Below, piece by piece: positions 46,312 through 57,184 of a stretch of 64,000 nucleotides of DNA. Made by a program: the position numbers and the translations under genes. The stretch comes from Perkinsus olseni (lineage: Eukaryota > Perkinsozoa > Perkinsida > Perkinsidae). The stretch lies in contig JABANP010000145.1 of assembly GCA_013115135.1 (NCBI GenBank), positions 46,903-110,902 on the forward strand, given 5' to 3'. Every line of letters begins with the position of its first letter. The first letter of the stretch is position 1. The notes beneath the pieces are model-generated. The model was given only the letters and a program-made list of their open reading frames with translations, ran no database searches and was not told the DNA's origin.

Positions 46312-47115
46312 TTATGATACGGGATTCATACTCGACTGATGTTTTGTAAACAGCGGCACATAATGTAGCGATCCATAATTATACAGCATCAAGTTCAAAG
46401 ACTCTGTCATACATCCAGATTCCTCAACACGCTCACCATAAATTCTACGGAATGTGGTAGGTATGTCCTCTTCTTGTGGTATATCGATGTTGAGTAGCAT
46501 CGAACGATCACATGCAGATCTGGCTTCTATGTATAAAGGCGGACGATCTGGTTTCACTTCAAGAATGAGCCAGAATGCATCTAGAATGAAATGGCCGTGT
46601 TTGGAGTGTTGGAGAAACTCAGATTCGGTAGCCAACCCGTAGTCAACTAGATACTGACGAGCCAGATTCACGAGAGGGATTTGATCAGAGGATTGGTGTA
46701 GGACGAGAAGGTTTTCATGCTCACATAACTGTAAAAGACTGTGAATAAGACAATTATTGCCAGACGATGTTGCTTTACCAAATGTGTAAGTTTTACTTAA
46801 GTAATCGACATATACTGCTTCAAATATAGTATCACTTTGAACAATTGAATATATATCAGTAACATTCGGATTTTCTTTATTAATATTAGATCGCAGCTTT
46901 AACACATCCAGCTTTCGGCTTTTCGGCCGAGAATCGGAAATGTCTTCTCTTGTGGTCAGTGGCTTCTTCTCCTTCCTTAGAGATGCAAGCATTTTAGCAG
47001 CTTCGGTTTTGTCGATGTCGGCATCTACTGGTAGTTTGTAGGCGAAGAACTGATGAACGACAGATTCTTCCATTCCGCCGCTGATAACCTTCGGATGATT
47101 GATCTGTGAAGTCAT
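46312..47115 (-). CDS. OTU-like cysteine protease of the Helitron
   Basis: 267 residues from ATG 47115. The N-terminal third is charged and low in structure (SLRKEKKPLTTREDISDSRP). The catalytic-type motif SSGNNCLIHSLLQL places Cys122 in the position of the OTU GDGNC motif, followed by a helix as in that family. Near the C-terminus GSLHYVPLF supplies the likely catalytic His251. The first Asp of the usual DGNC motif is replaced (GNNC). OTU enzymes cleave ubiquitin chains, and OTU domains are known in some animal Helitrons, where they may blunt host control. Activity here is inferred, not shown. Confidence 0.6.
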   Translation of the reverse strand: MTSQINHPKVISGGMEESVVHQFFAYKLPVDADIDKTEAAKMLASLRKEKKPLTTREDISDSRPKSRKLDVLKLRSNINKENPNVTDIYSIVQSDTIFEAVYVDYLSKTYTFGKATSSGNNCLIHSLLQLCEHENLLVLHQSSDQIPLVNLARQYLVDYGLATESEFLQHSKHGHFILDAFWLILEVKPDRPPLYIEARSACDRSMLLNIDIPQEEDIPTTFRRIYGERVEESGCMTESLNLMLYNYGSLHYVPLFTKHQSSMNPVS

Positions 47116-47342
47116 GTTTAACCAATGAAAGTAGATTTGCTGGCCAATTTACCTGACAAGCATTGCAATCTTGATAAACACTCGATAACTTGTATAAGAA
47201 TCACACGTCTAATAACCCGATATTATTAACACCACGCGTAATTCATTGAAACGAAACGTAATCAATAGCTGTTACGAGAACTAAATACTATGATAAACTC
47301 GATGAAATTGATAATGTTATTACTCTTATTGAGAATCACCGT

Positions 47343-50279
47343 TTACCGTAAACGCGTTGTATAGTAGTTAATGAAAATCAAATCAGGATACCTACTGCGA
47401 AATGACAACATAATGTTATAACCTTTATCAAGTACATTTTGTGGTGAATCAGACCGACGAATAGTTGAGTGCCATGCTTGTTCTAATTCCAGTCGAGCAT
47501 CACGAGCTACCGTCGAATCGATATCGGAATGAGGAAAACCCATGATGAGGCCAGCTACAGCGAATGGACGCACATACGTGCTACATGTATGCACCGACCC
47601 CTTTAAGCCTCGATTATGTTGATCCAATCGACGTCTAATACTTTTACAGGAACCAACATAGCTGTATAACGTAAGCCGTGTACTGATCAAACTGTAAACA
47701 AAACCACCTGGTCTTCTAGGAAGGGGGACAACTCGAAGTGGAAGTGAATTCAGTCTGGAATAGATCAATTTACACGGCCTTCGACATAGTAGAGAAGAAG
47801 ACATCGCCTCGATAACATGAGTGGCATAAGAAGTCCACGAAGAAGTCTGTTTCAGTAGATATTGTACCGTACTTTTGATCTCATCTGCCGTGTTGATAAA
47901 AATGATCCTATCTAACGAAGGTACCCTACTAATTAACACCAGTAGTTGTTGTCTTTCCCAGAGAGTGAATTCCTTCTGCATAGGATCTCCTCCAGAATAG
48001 CTGATCTTAGTAATAATACCGGGTAAAGTGTCTCCCAAACTCTTGTGTATTGTTTGAGAGACGAAGTTTTTGACTCCATACTGCCTTCGTCGTAGCAGAA
48101 CACCTCTAGCACTAATCTCAAAGCCAACCTCTTTACGAATAGTAACATCTTTCCATCCACTTGATAGTAGTGGTTGATCCACATGAGATATAAAGCGAGC
48201 ACCGGGTGGAGCAACTCGCAGGTGTAAAACATCTTCAGGAGAATCTGGAAGTTTGGTACATATGCAGATTTGACCTTGTGAATATACGTTATCAGCACTA
48301 AGATCATTGCGAGTTAATCTTAATATACTGCCCTCCTTTATTTTCAGCGTGGCCGGCTCCATAACATGGGCATCAAGTATTTTAGAATAGCGGGTACCAG
48401 CGGATCTCCATCTTGCATGTAAACCACCTTCGTTATATTCATCTTCTGCGGAACTTTCAAAAACCCTTTGACCACAGGCAGCACATGATTGTAAATACGT
48501 GAAAAAGCGTTGCACAGCCGCTCTTTCACTACGTTTTTGGCTATAAACCTCACATATCCCAACGCCAGCAAGACTCCTAGCTTCTTCGATAGAACAACAT
48601 AACTTACATCGATGAATAATGGCGTCCGAGACGTAAGTGATATCATAATCCGTTATCTCATCACTATCTTTTCTCAAGATATCAATAACTCGCTGTAACA
48701 CCATGTCAGACGCTGAACGTACATAGTGGCGTAAAATAAAAGCAGAGAAGTGACTTATAAGATAGTTGGATGTCCATAATGGCGGGCCAGATATTGGACT
48801 TAATTGGCGATAGTCGCCAGTGCCAATCACAAGACTCCCGGCCCAGGGCAATCTACTATCTCGAAGCTCACGAAGTATCGAGTCAAGTATCAGAAAGGTT
48901 GTTTCATCAACAAGACCGATTTCCTCAATCAAAAATATGTCTATCGAAAGCAAGTATGCTGTATGTAGAGGAGAACGTCGTAAGCGCTGCACGCTTTGAC
49001 TTATTAACTCAGTGGTGGTCAAATAAGAACCGTGACGCACAACAACGAGATTGAATAATCTATGCAGATGCTGACCACCGTATCGTTGAGCAGTTTCTGA
49101 CGATAAAGCAACGGTAACAGTTTCTAGGCCGAAGGATCTTGCCACAGCAAGGGGTAACATTGCTACAAAGGATTTCCCTGTCCCTGGGGATCCCAGCAAT
49201 AGAGGAAAAGGAATAAAAGACTTATTTCCACTCCGAAAAGCCGATATCGCGGCAAGACAATGATCAAGGGCAAGACGCTGCTCCGACAACGATGCGGGAT
49301 CAGTGCCAGGACTCAGCGAAATAGTAGGATGCCAGCGAACGGGAGTTTGCAATTCAGCATACTGTAGAAGCTCTGTTGATGGTAAGTCATCAAACTTAAA
49401 CTCAGATAATGCTCGGCAAAATCGCTCTCGATTCTTAAGAATTAATTCCCGTAATTCTACCGTGTGAGCTTCTTGAAGTTGTCGTAGTAGTATGAGAGGA
49501 GTATCAAGAAACTGAATCTCGTGGTTGTCAGTTACCATCAAACAATGTAAGATGTATCTAGCAGAGCGGAGATGATAATCAAAACGTCGCTGAGGACCCG
49601 GCATAGCACGTAGTTCACGCATTGCCCAGCTGTCCAACAGTTGGAGCACAGAGCGTTCTCTGTTGTCCGAGTTGTACAAACCAACTCTCTCGAACGCATC
49701 GAGGAGAGTAGCTGCCGAAAAAACTTCAATTTCACAAGTATATCTTCCATAATATAATATTAAATGAGTCAGCCAGCGTATGCTCATATCCGGAAGAATA
49801 AACTTCGGAACTATTTGTATGAGAATTGGTGGCGATATATCCACATAATTGGTAAATTGCAAGGGTTCTAATGATAAAGGTAGCAGGGTTCTCTCCCAAT
49901 AAACATGCAACAAAGGGTGAAAACTACCATGATCACCGTTAAGAACAGCTTGTATAAAATTGGAAAATGAAACCACTGCATTCAAACGTAGCTTGGTAAT
50001 TCTATCTAACCCATCCAGCCACATTCCACTTTGAAGAATTTCTTCTATAGTATCATGAACCACAGCTTCATCACAACGTAGAGGCACCCAGATGAACCAT
50101 TCCAGATACAACGACAGATAACATACGTGAAGTAGTTCTGGAGGTCTAAGGCCGAAACACGTGACCTTATCAGGATAATAATCACGTTGTTTGACATCAT
50201 CGATTAGAAGAAGTTGCGACGGCGTATATTGATGGAACGCTCTAGTTGCCGAGGCGTATTCCGCACAGAAGGAGGCCAT
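47343..50279 (-). CDS. PIF1-type helicase fused to C-terminal GIY-YIG nuclease (Helitron)
   Basis: About 978 residues from ATG 50279. After an N-terminal region typical of Helitron proteins, Walker A LLLGSPGTGKS lies near residue 365, Walker B-like FLIEEIGLVDE near 450, and LVIGTGDYRQLSPI (helicase motif III) follows about 45 residues later; HKSLGDTLPG resembles a late PIF1 motif. The C-terminal 90 residues form a GIY-YIG-type nuclease: FVYSLIS, YSYVGSCKSIRRRLDQHNRG with the Arg and His expected after the second motif, and a downstream Glu in ARLELEQAWH. Helicases of this family unwind DNA during rolling-circle transposition; the nuclease could nick target or host DNA. Usual Helitrons have Rep and helicase in one protein; here the helicase is separate. 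Confidence 0.82.
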   Translation of the reverse strand: MASFCAEYASATRAFHQYTPSQLLLIDDVKQRDYYPDKVTCFGLRPPELLHVCYLSLYLEWFIWVPLRCDEAVVHDTIEEILQSGMWLDGLDRITKLRLNAVVSFSNFIQAVLNGDHGSFHPLLHVYWERTLLPLSLEPLQFTNYVDISPPILIQIVPKFILPDMSIRWLTHLILYYGRYTCEIEVFSAATLLDAFERVGLYNSDNRERSVLQLLDSWAMRELRAMPGPQRRFDYHLRSARYILHCLMVTDNHEIQFLDTPLILLRQLQEAHTVELRELILKNRERFCRALSEFKFDDLPSTELLQYAELQTPVRWHPTISLSPGTDPASLSEQRLALDHCLAAISAFRSGNKSFIPFPLLLGSPGTGKSFVAMLPLAVARSFGLETVTVALSSETAQRYGGQHLHRLFNLVVVRHGSYLTTTELISQSVQRLRRSPLHTAYLLSIDIFLIEEIGLVDETTFLILDSILRELRDSRLPWAGSLVIGTGDYRQLSPISGPPLWTSNYLISHFSAFILRHYVRSASDMVLQRVIDILRKDSDEITDYDITYVSDAIIHRCKLCCSIEEARSLAGVGICEVYSQKRSERAAVQRFFTYLQSCAACGQRVFESSAEDEYNEGGLHARWRSAGTRYSKILDAHVMEPATLKIKEGSILRLTRNDLSADNVYSQGQICICTKLPDSPEDVLHLRVAPPGARFISHVDQPLLSSGWKDVTIRKEVGFEISARGVLLRRRQYGVKNFVSQTIHKSLGDTLPGIITKISYSGGDPMQKEFTLWERQQLLVLISRVPSLDRIIFINTADEIKSTVQYLLKQTSSWTSYATHVIEAMSSSLLCRRPCKLIYSRLNSLPLRVVPLPRRPGGFVYSLISTRLTLYSYVGSCKSIRRRLDQHNRGLKGSVHTCSTYVRPFAVAGLIMGFPHSDIDSTVARDARLELEQAWHSTIRRSDSPQNVLDKGYNIMLSFRSRYPDLIFINYYTTRLR

Positions 50280-50381
50280 GACAATCAAAAGACTTCACAA
50301 TTTAACTTGGAAAAGTACGTAAGAAAGCTTTATTTTCAACACTCGAAGACCAACGCAACTATAAAAGCACAGAAACCAATA

Positions 50382-53300
50382 TTAATACTGTTCTGGTAAC
50401 CGTTCACGAATATAATATTGAAATGGAAAAGGCCCTTCAGCGAAGTTGCTCACTCCCAATCGACGTTTCTTAGGTTTGTGTACTAATGGACGATTCTCAG
50501 CGACATCGGTGTTAACATGCAAGAAGGAGACATTCGTGTGGACGTACTCGAAGCCTAAGGTGTAGAATATAGCTTCAGGAAGTGTGACGAGTCTACCTTG
50601 AAGACGATGATTTTGGATAGTCCCCAGCTGTTGTTGCTTTTTGGTAGAAGTAGAACATCTACCCATATCAATCGATGTAGAAGTCGGACCTCCTGCTTTC
50701 AGTAAAACAGGCTGATAGGTCTGAGATTTCCCAGCATAACTTGCTAAATAGCGAGCACACATAGACCAGTCTGTAAGTAAAACATTAACATTAGCTCTGC
50801 ATAGACAGAACAAATACGGGTTACAAGGAACCCATTGGATATTATCATGATGATCTGTAGCGTATAACCACCTTCCTGGCTTCCAATCCAATCTGATATG
50901 TTTCTGACCATTTTCGTCGATCCGAGCCCAACCGATATCACAATAGAGCTCGAAATCTTCTTCGGAGATATCTCTGTCTATTTCACTATATATAGTAGTA
51001 GTTGACGGTGGATAATAAGGTACTTTACAAACTAAATTACCATTAACATCTCGCTTTTGGCATTTGCCAGCAGAAGCTTGGCAAGAATGCTGCTGGACAC
51101 GGTGGTAAAGATCGCACAAGTAGTCCCAATCCAACTCATTCTTCACCAACCCAGAGGCCATAAGCTTTTCTTTCCAGCTGTAGAATTGTTGAAATGAGCA
51201 GCAAATTCTATGCTTTGCTATGTTCACATTCTCGTTACTCCATAGCAGAAGGTGATAATGAGGTAAATTGGACTCATTGAACTCATACCGTCCCCAAAAG
51301 TGGGTTATTTCTCCTAGTGGTTTCTGAGGGCTTGAGCAAATGAATTCGACTACCTTTTGAACAGTATGATACCAATTAACAAGCATCGGGGTGCAAGCAG
51401 CTTGCCGCAATGACTCGGCATCTACAAAAACTCGGGACTCATTCATCATCGCACGTTGCATCAAGTCGTTGATAGGCTTCAAGGTAGGCGTACCGTCTTG
51501 GTTTGCAGTCAGTGTAACGAAGAATAACGGAGGAGACGATGAAATCAAACTCGCTAATTCTCGCACTCTTTTCTGATGATCACCGTAATCTCGAGTAAAA
51601 ACCTCCTTGGAACTCAGTGGAACCCTATGGGCAGCACCTGAAATGTGCTCCCAACCGATGCGCATGACCATGTTCAATGTAGAATATCGAAGCATCGTAT
51701 TAAGAGCAAAATCGAACAACAAAGCTCCATAAGTCGAATCTGACGAACATAAGCTTGCCCAATCCATTAGTCGCAGAACTGCATGTTGACGAAAGGATGC
51801 AAAGCCGAGGCTATCACTATATAAAGTTATCGGTAATGCTCCTGGAATCGAACCATTGAACATCACCCAAAAGATAACAGGTAATACCAGGGCCTCGGGA
51901 TACAGTAATGAGCAGCAATCGCCAGACTTGCTTACCAGACTTTGAAATAACCTTTGAGCACGTCGAGATAGCTTTGCTACGTAGGCCCTCCGCTTCAAAG
52001 CACCGCAAAGACCATTAATCAGGAATACTCCAGACACCCTGTCGGCAAAAGGATTTGATAAATAGATATCAGCACTACTTGCTTGCGGGCAAATGTCGCA
52101 CGACGTCTCATCCGAGGTATCGTCATCACTGCTTACATCCCCAACAAAACATGCGCCACCATCGGCTATATCTTCATCAGCATACTGCTGAGATGCCTGA
52201 ATTTGAGATCTTCGAACAATTTGCTTAACAACCGCTGAGTTCAACTGTGTCTCATCAGGAGGAGCAATATAGTAGATTGGGCCACGAATAGAGTCACATA
52301 TAAAAGCATAAGCTTTACTACATATAGCTGTTCTACACTGTGTTGCAAAAGGACAAGAGAAAACTGATTTGTGTTGCCGATTAGGACAATGCGAGAAACA
52401 GCAAAAAAAACTAGACGGAAAATCATCTTTGACCAATCTGATACGATGAATTTTACAGAACACTTTTCGTTGACCATCTAAAAAAGACATAAAATCTACA
52501 TCGTTATCGTGATTACATTGGAATTCTTGTTGATCATCTACTAGAGAATACTGAACACAAACAACAGATTTAAATTTGAACTGGAAGTCCTCTGTGGAAC
52601 TCATTGTAGCATGCTGCCCGTAGTGGCATTCCCACCATCCAGTTCGTCCACCACCATGTCTAACGTATCCAATGATATTACATGAACTTCGGCTTTCATC
52701 CACTACATACACTGCACGAAGATGAAATCGTGATCCAAGTATAGTTGGTAATGGCGAATCAGACAATTTCCAAAGCTCTCCCTCATCCTGGCTCCAGCGT
52801 CGAATAAACGTTATGCCGCCAGTACTACTTTCATCACCAGTACTAACATCAGCCAAAAAAGCTGAGATCTCCAGCACATCAAGTGCATAACACCGTATGC
52901 CAGCTGAATGTAGGCAAATACGTAGACAATGAGCAAAATCACTACAAAAAGAGCGACGTTGACTACCGTGATTGTCAATCGATAAGATATTCGCAATCGC
53001 CCGAAAGAATGGATGAGGCGATTGGCGCTTGTTCCGCACAAGAGACTCAATCAACAATTTTAACTGCTTCCGGCAAGGGATCCACAACGAGGAGGAAGAT
53101 GAAGAAGTACTTAGGAGGCTCATACAAAAAGCAGGACATACACTCACTGTGACAAGTAGCATCCACACTAAGTAGCATGCCAATAGACTGCTATAGTCAG
53201 TAGCTCGTGTAATCCGTATAACTGATGGTGTCCTTGGTCTGCTACCATAAGGACCGGACTCATGCGCATATGGAACATAGACATCTCTATCTATATCAGC

Positions 53301-54576
53301 AGTTTTACCGGAATGCATTAAAAGTTGTCGCATACGCATGACATCGGAGGCATCAACCATTGTACTACCAGATAAAGATTGTCCAATACATATATCGCTC
53401 GTTGTAGCATCTTTCAAAGATAGCAGAACAGCTTCCGCAATATGATTTGGTACTTGACCACGATCGACACGCCGAATAAAATCCTCGAACACATCACGCC
53501 GTTCTCTGAGAGTTACAGATTCTGCTACACATGTACGTGGAGACACATGATTCCATACGCCATCGGGTGCTAAACTGAAACAGCTCAACCCATTCGACGT
53601 AAACGATTCACGATACAACTGCCAAGTAGTACAAAAGACGCCTGTTTTAGCAGGTTTAACTACCCGAGGTTGAAGATGAAGCATCGCCAAATTGTCACTT
53701 TGTGATAATGGCACACTTCCAAGGGTAGGATGATATGGTACATGAATATATTGATCTCTACTCCCGCGTTGGTGATTGCAACACGTGATAAATGATAAAC
53801 CACCCTTAGCGTCAATGACAGTACCAGGACATACCGAGACCAGGTCGAATAATCCCGCGACACAACGATCCAACCAATCTGATCTGATACCAACCAATCC
53901 AATTCCATGTCCTGCTTGACTAACTCTTATAGACGAATCGAATGTATAAAATAAATGGTGTAAAGGTATAGTGCCATAACCCTCCAACAAACATACAAAG
54001 CATCCCCAAGGACATCTAATCATCGGCAATGCATATTGTTCAAGACTTCGATAGAAGTCGTCATATAACATACGGCCACTAGGTAAAGGATGATCAATGA
54101 TAAATTTCGTGAAATCTCTAAACGCAGTTTGAGGACAAGATAAGTGCTCCTCGAAATCCATCCACGACATTCTCAGCTCCCATGATAAGGCTTTTAAAAC
54201 CTTATCTCTAGAGTCAGGAGCCAAAATATGTCCATAAAGAATGGACCAAATATATGCTGGCCATATACTCTTCCATCGCAAGTTTCCTTCAATAGCATAT
54301 TCCACACACGAACCACACAGATTAACACATGTACTTAAAGAAGATCTCTTGATTTTTCGTCCATATCTTATACTCCTCATACAACATCTGGCCGCGGAAT
54401 AAAATCGTAACTCACAAAACTTTGTAGACCGCCGCCAACACACTTCACAACGTGTAGTGGAAGCAAACATATTCTCATCTGAAATCATTCTCCACTCTCT
54501 CAAAAAAGGGACAACGGAGTAACTCACCTTGAGATCCAATACAATTCGCCTCAGAATTCGAACAAATTTCTTTCAT
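50382..54576 (-). CDS. Helitron Rep (HUH endonuclease) protein, two exons
   Basis: Exons 54576-54528 and 54478-50382, split by a 49-nt GTGAGT...TTTCAG intron in phase 1, give 1381 residues without interruption. The N-terminus holds a Cys-rich zinc-finger-like stretch (TTRCEVCWRRSTKFCELRF) and later CHYGQH and CDICP clusters. The Rep domain is in the last third: FVTLTANQ (motif 1), PHYHLLLW (metal-binding HUH-type motif 2) and ARYLASYAGKS (paired tyrosines of motif 3). Such enzymes nick one strand at the element end and stay bound through tyrosine. No helicase is attached; the PIF1 protein follows after about 100 bp. In other Helitrons these are fused, so either the genes are truly split or an unrecognised splice joins them. 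Confidence 0.83.
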
Positions 54577-55642
54577 GCAAAACTTTTCCTGATGAAAAAT
54601 ACCAATCATATCAAATCGCTGACCTTCGCAGCACAGAAATTTGAAATTCCACGCCCGTAAAAACCGTCAAATTAAACTACATTCGATTTCTAATAATGAT
54701 GCTCTACTCCCAATTTGAGAACCCCAAACCAACACCTATGCAACACTTATTTTCTCTAAACAGATCACAAATATTATCCCTGGACTACTTGCCCCTTTCC
54801 TTCTTCAATCCGACCTTCACCTTCCCCGCTTAACATTTAAGATTGCTAAAACAAATCGAACTACTTCGGATATTTTCATCCTGGCAATGGTCACCACAAG
54901 CTTATTAGATTACAAATATGATAACCCTCACAAACCCTAACGTACAATTCCAAGAAATGCTCGTTAAAAGGCAGCCAAACACGCTTGTACCCAAAAACAC
55001 CACGCTAGACTGGCATTGCCAGCATAATGACCCAATATTAACCTCTTCATTGAACGAAAATCCACGATGCGAAGGACTTACACGCATGCACAATAATCTG
55101 CACGCATGCCCTCGGGGAACGAAAAGATCTTCGACACTCTATAAAAGTAACAACATAGATTGAAAATAAAAGTCACCTGAAAATGTCGACTAACCCAAAA
55201 ACGCAATCCAGCAACCCCATACGTAACATCATTCGATGCATCAAAAGTTCACAATGCACCAGCACGTCTTGAAGCATGAACGCATGTACCCACGCATGCA
55301 CATTCGAGGCTGTACGCATGCCCTGCGCATGATCACTTATCCGCTAATAACTCCCTAGCCAAGTAGCTATCGGCCACCCGACGAACTTCTGTAGCATCCA
55401 CCTCTCAACCTCTACCTGCTGTCTGAATCTCAGCTTCGTAGCTGTTGTACATCTCGAATTAAACATGATCAACGACGAACAAAATTTCCAAATCTCACTT
55501 GCCTAACATACCAAAGGTTCTGGGAACTTGCGGGGAATTAGAAGTGCTTTTCGCGCTCGCCCGGGGGGCCCAAACCCCCGGAGCGCGAAATAGCGCCTAC
55601 GGCGTACACTTAAGCTTTTGGGAAAGCAAGTTCGCGCCCACA
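54577..55642. other. 5' region of the large Helitron (promoter and terminus)
   Basis: No coding frame. It carries ACGCATG-type motifs near 55080-55110 and 55268-55330, the GC hairpin at 55549-55590 and the terminal GGCGCGAACTTGC sequence. The promoter for the Rep gene must lie here, but no core element was recognised. Confidence 0.55.
55549..55590. repeat. subterminal hairpin of the large Helitron
   Basis: TTTCGCGCT ... AGCGCGAAA with an inner CCGGGGG/CCCCCGG stem, about 55-95 bp from the 5' terminus. Confidence 0.87.
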
Positions 55643-57184
55643 CCCAGCCATTGAATTTCACCCTGATGTTTAAAAGGACTAAATATTTCGCGATGATAGA
55701 GAGAGGTTGTCAGAAACGCCGAAAGGCTGATTCTACAGTGAAACCTCCCCCAGGGGAATGGTTGGCCCTGTACCCAAGCGCGGCGGTCGAGGGTGAAGCG
55801 TCTCCAGTGAAGTCCCCGCAACCTTGCGACGAGGCGCTCGGTTGCGGTGCTGTGGCCACGACGCCTGGATGAGTGTGATCTCTCAGTTCTAGTAGACCTG
55901 CCCTACTGCATAGCCTTCTACTCCTCGTTGACGCATTCGGATCGATGATGCGTGAACAGAGTAGCCTTTCTCGCAATCGACCTCACAAGCCTATCAGTGA
56001 ATATCGGCTGAGCGCCTTCAATCGACCATCACCACCAAAGGTGGAACTACCAGCCACGTCTTCCATGACGCATCCCTTAAATATCCAACCCAACGACCAT
56101 GACTGGTTGAACCATATGGCACTCCCGCCATGTGTGATATACTGGTGCACGAAGCACCTTCGGACAGTTCAAGAAAGTCTTAACAACTGTAACATTGATA
56201 TCATCATCAAATACGCTCTACAAGAACGGCTATGTTGAGAAGTACATCGAGGCGCCGTCATTATCACCATCACTCCGGAGGGCAGAGCCATGAACACATC
56301 CTGTCTACATACTTGTGTGGCCGCTGTGTGAGAGCTAGTAGTACTTTCTTCAAGCACAATATGACCACCACTTGAACGGCAACACTGGTAAGGCAAACCC
56401 AAGGCCCAGGCCTGGTCACAAGACCGCCCTCAAAGTTCCACACAGCCGTCAGGGTTACCGAGTGGACGACGGATAGACAGAGACAGATGAATCTGCACAT
56501 TCGCCGAGCAAACGAAGAGCAGCAACCGAGCATGGCAGCAGAACCGTAGACGCAGTAGAAGAGTATGTGCAGAATGATACGCATGGCGGTGACTGTGATA
56601 CCCGTGACGATGCGACCGGTGAGCATAGTAGCACAAATCATCGGGAAAGCATTAACTAGTGTTATCCTCAGGCTGTACTCATTGGCACCCCATTGGTTGA
56701 AGAGATGAGCGAAAAGCTTCTTCGCTTGCGATCGGAAGTTTTCGAAGTCGCCGTAGAGTCTCTCGATATGCTGCATGATCATGACTCTGTCTCCTTCTAG
56801 ATAACACTTCAACGCTCGGGCGTCGAACCTCAAAAGATCCTGCTGCAGCTTCAACCGAGGCTTGCCGTCAATGTACAGGCAGAAATACCCTGTGCAAAGG
56901 GAAAATACCAAATCAATGAGCCAGCCCGGTAAAAAGACATCGCCATCGAGAGCAGTGCGAAGGGCCCAGTAAAGCTGCTGGAAGGACATAATCCTCACTC
57001 GGTTCTCGATGATCAGAAGTGGCCAAATCTCAACATTCGGAGACGAGTCTGTTCTGAGGAAGCAGGCCAGCTCGAAGATGCACCAGAGCCTCTCATTATA
57101 ATCCGCGCTCCAAAAAATGACCAACTTCTGAGACCGCTGGAGGTAGTCGCCGATGTGCTTTATCCCTTCTAGTTTCTTCGCTTC
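55643..57184. repeat. segmental duplication unit 2, right part of copy B
   Basis: Matches 29944-31482 almost base for base. The left part of the same duplicated block is at about 40650-41910 (compare 28014-29880). The Helitron pair separates the two parts. Confidence 0.85.
56270..57184 (-). pseudogene. FISHSW/TIR-like membrane protein, second copy, cut by BEL/Pao insertion
   Basis: Nearly identical to the C-terminal two thirds of the gene at 30466-31962 from about IGDYLQRSQK to the end. At 57184 the match stops in the codons for EAKK and the retrotransposon begins. The N-terminal part, including FISHSW, must lie beyond the retrotransposon, outside the window. After NFEGGL a one-base difference (near 56420, compare 30718) puts this copy in a frame ending MCSWLCPPE instead of the other copy's longer tail. 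Confidence 0.78.

Larger units (their letters stand above)
43738..55642 (-). mobile_element. autonomous Helitron-type rolling-circle transposon with four genes
   Basis: About 11.9 kb. The 5' end at 55642 is set by comparison with the paralogous host copy, which continues differently after 55643 (compare 29945). The 3' end at 43738 is set by the CCAAGAGGATTGC motif (plus strand), which recurs at the end of the short element (41961). All four genes read on the minus strand in the order Rep, helicase-GIY-YIG, OTU-like protease, zinc-binding protein. A strong GC hairpin (55549-55590) and ACGCATG clusters lie near the 5' end. Average composition is more AT-rich than the surrounding host DNA. No frameshift or stop was seen in any of the four genes, so it may be active or recently so. 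Confidence 0.85.

Noticed and set aside
43195..55642. Terminal direct repeats as LTRs of a giant LTR or Maverick-type element
   Set aside because: No RT, integrase, or polymerase is encoded; HUH Rep and PIF1 genes and the recurring 3' motif at 41961 fit two Helitrons instead.
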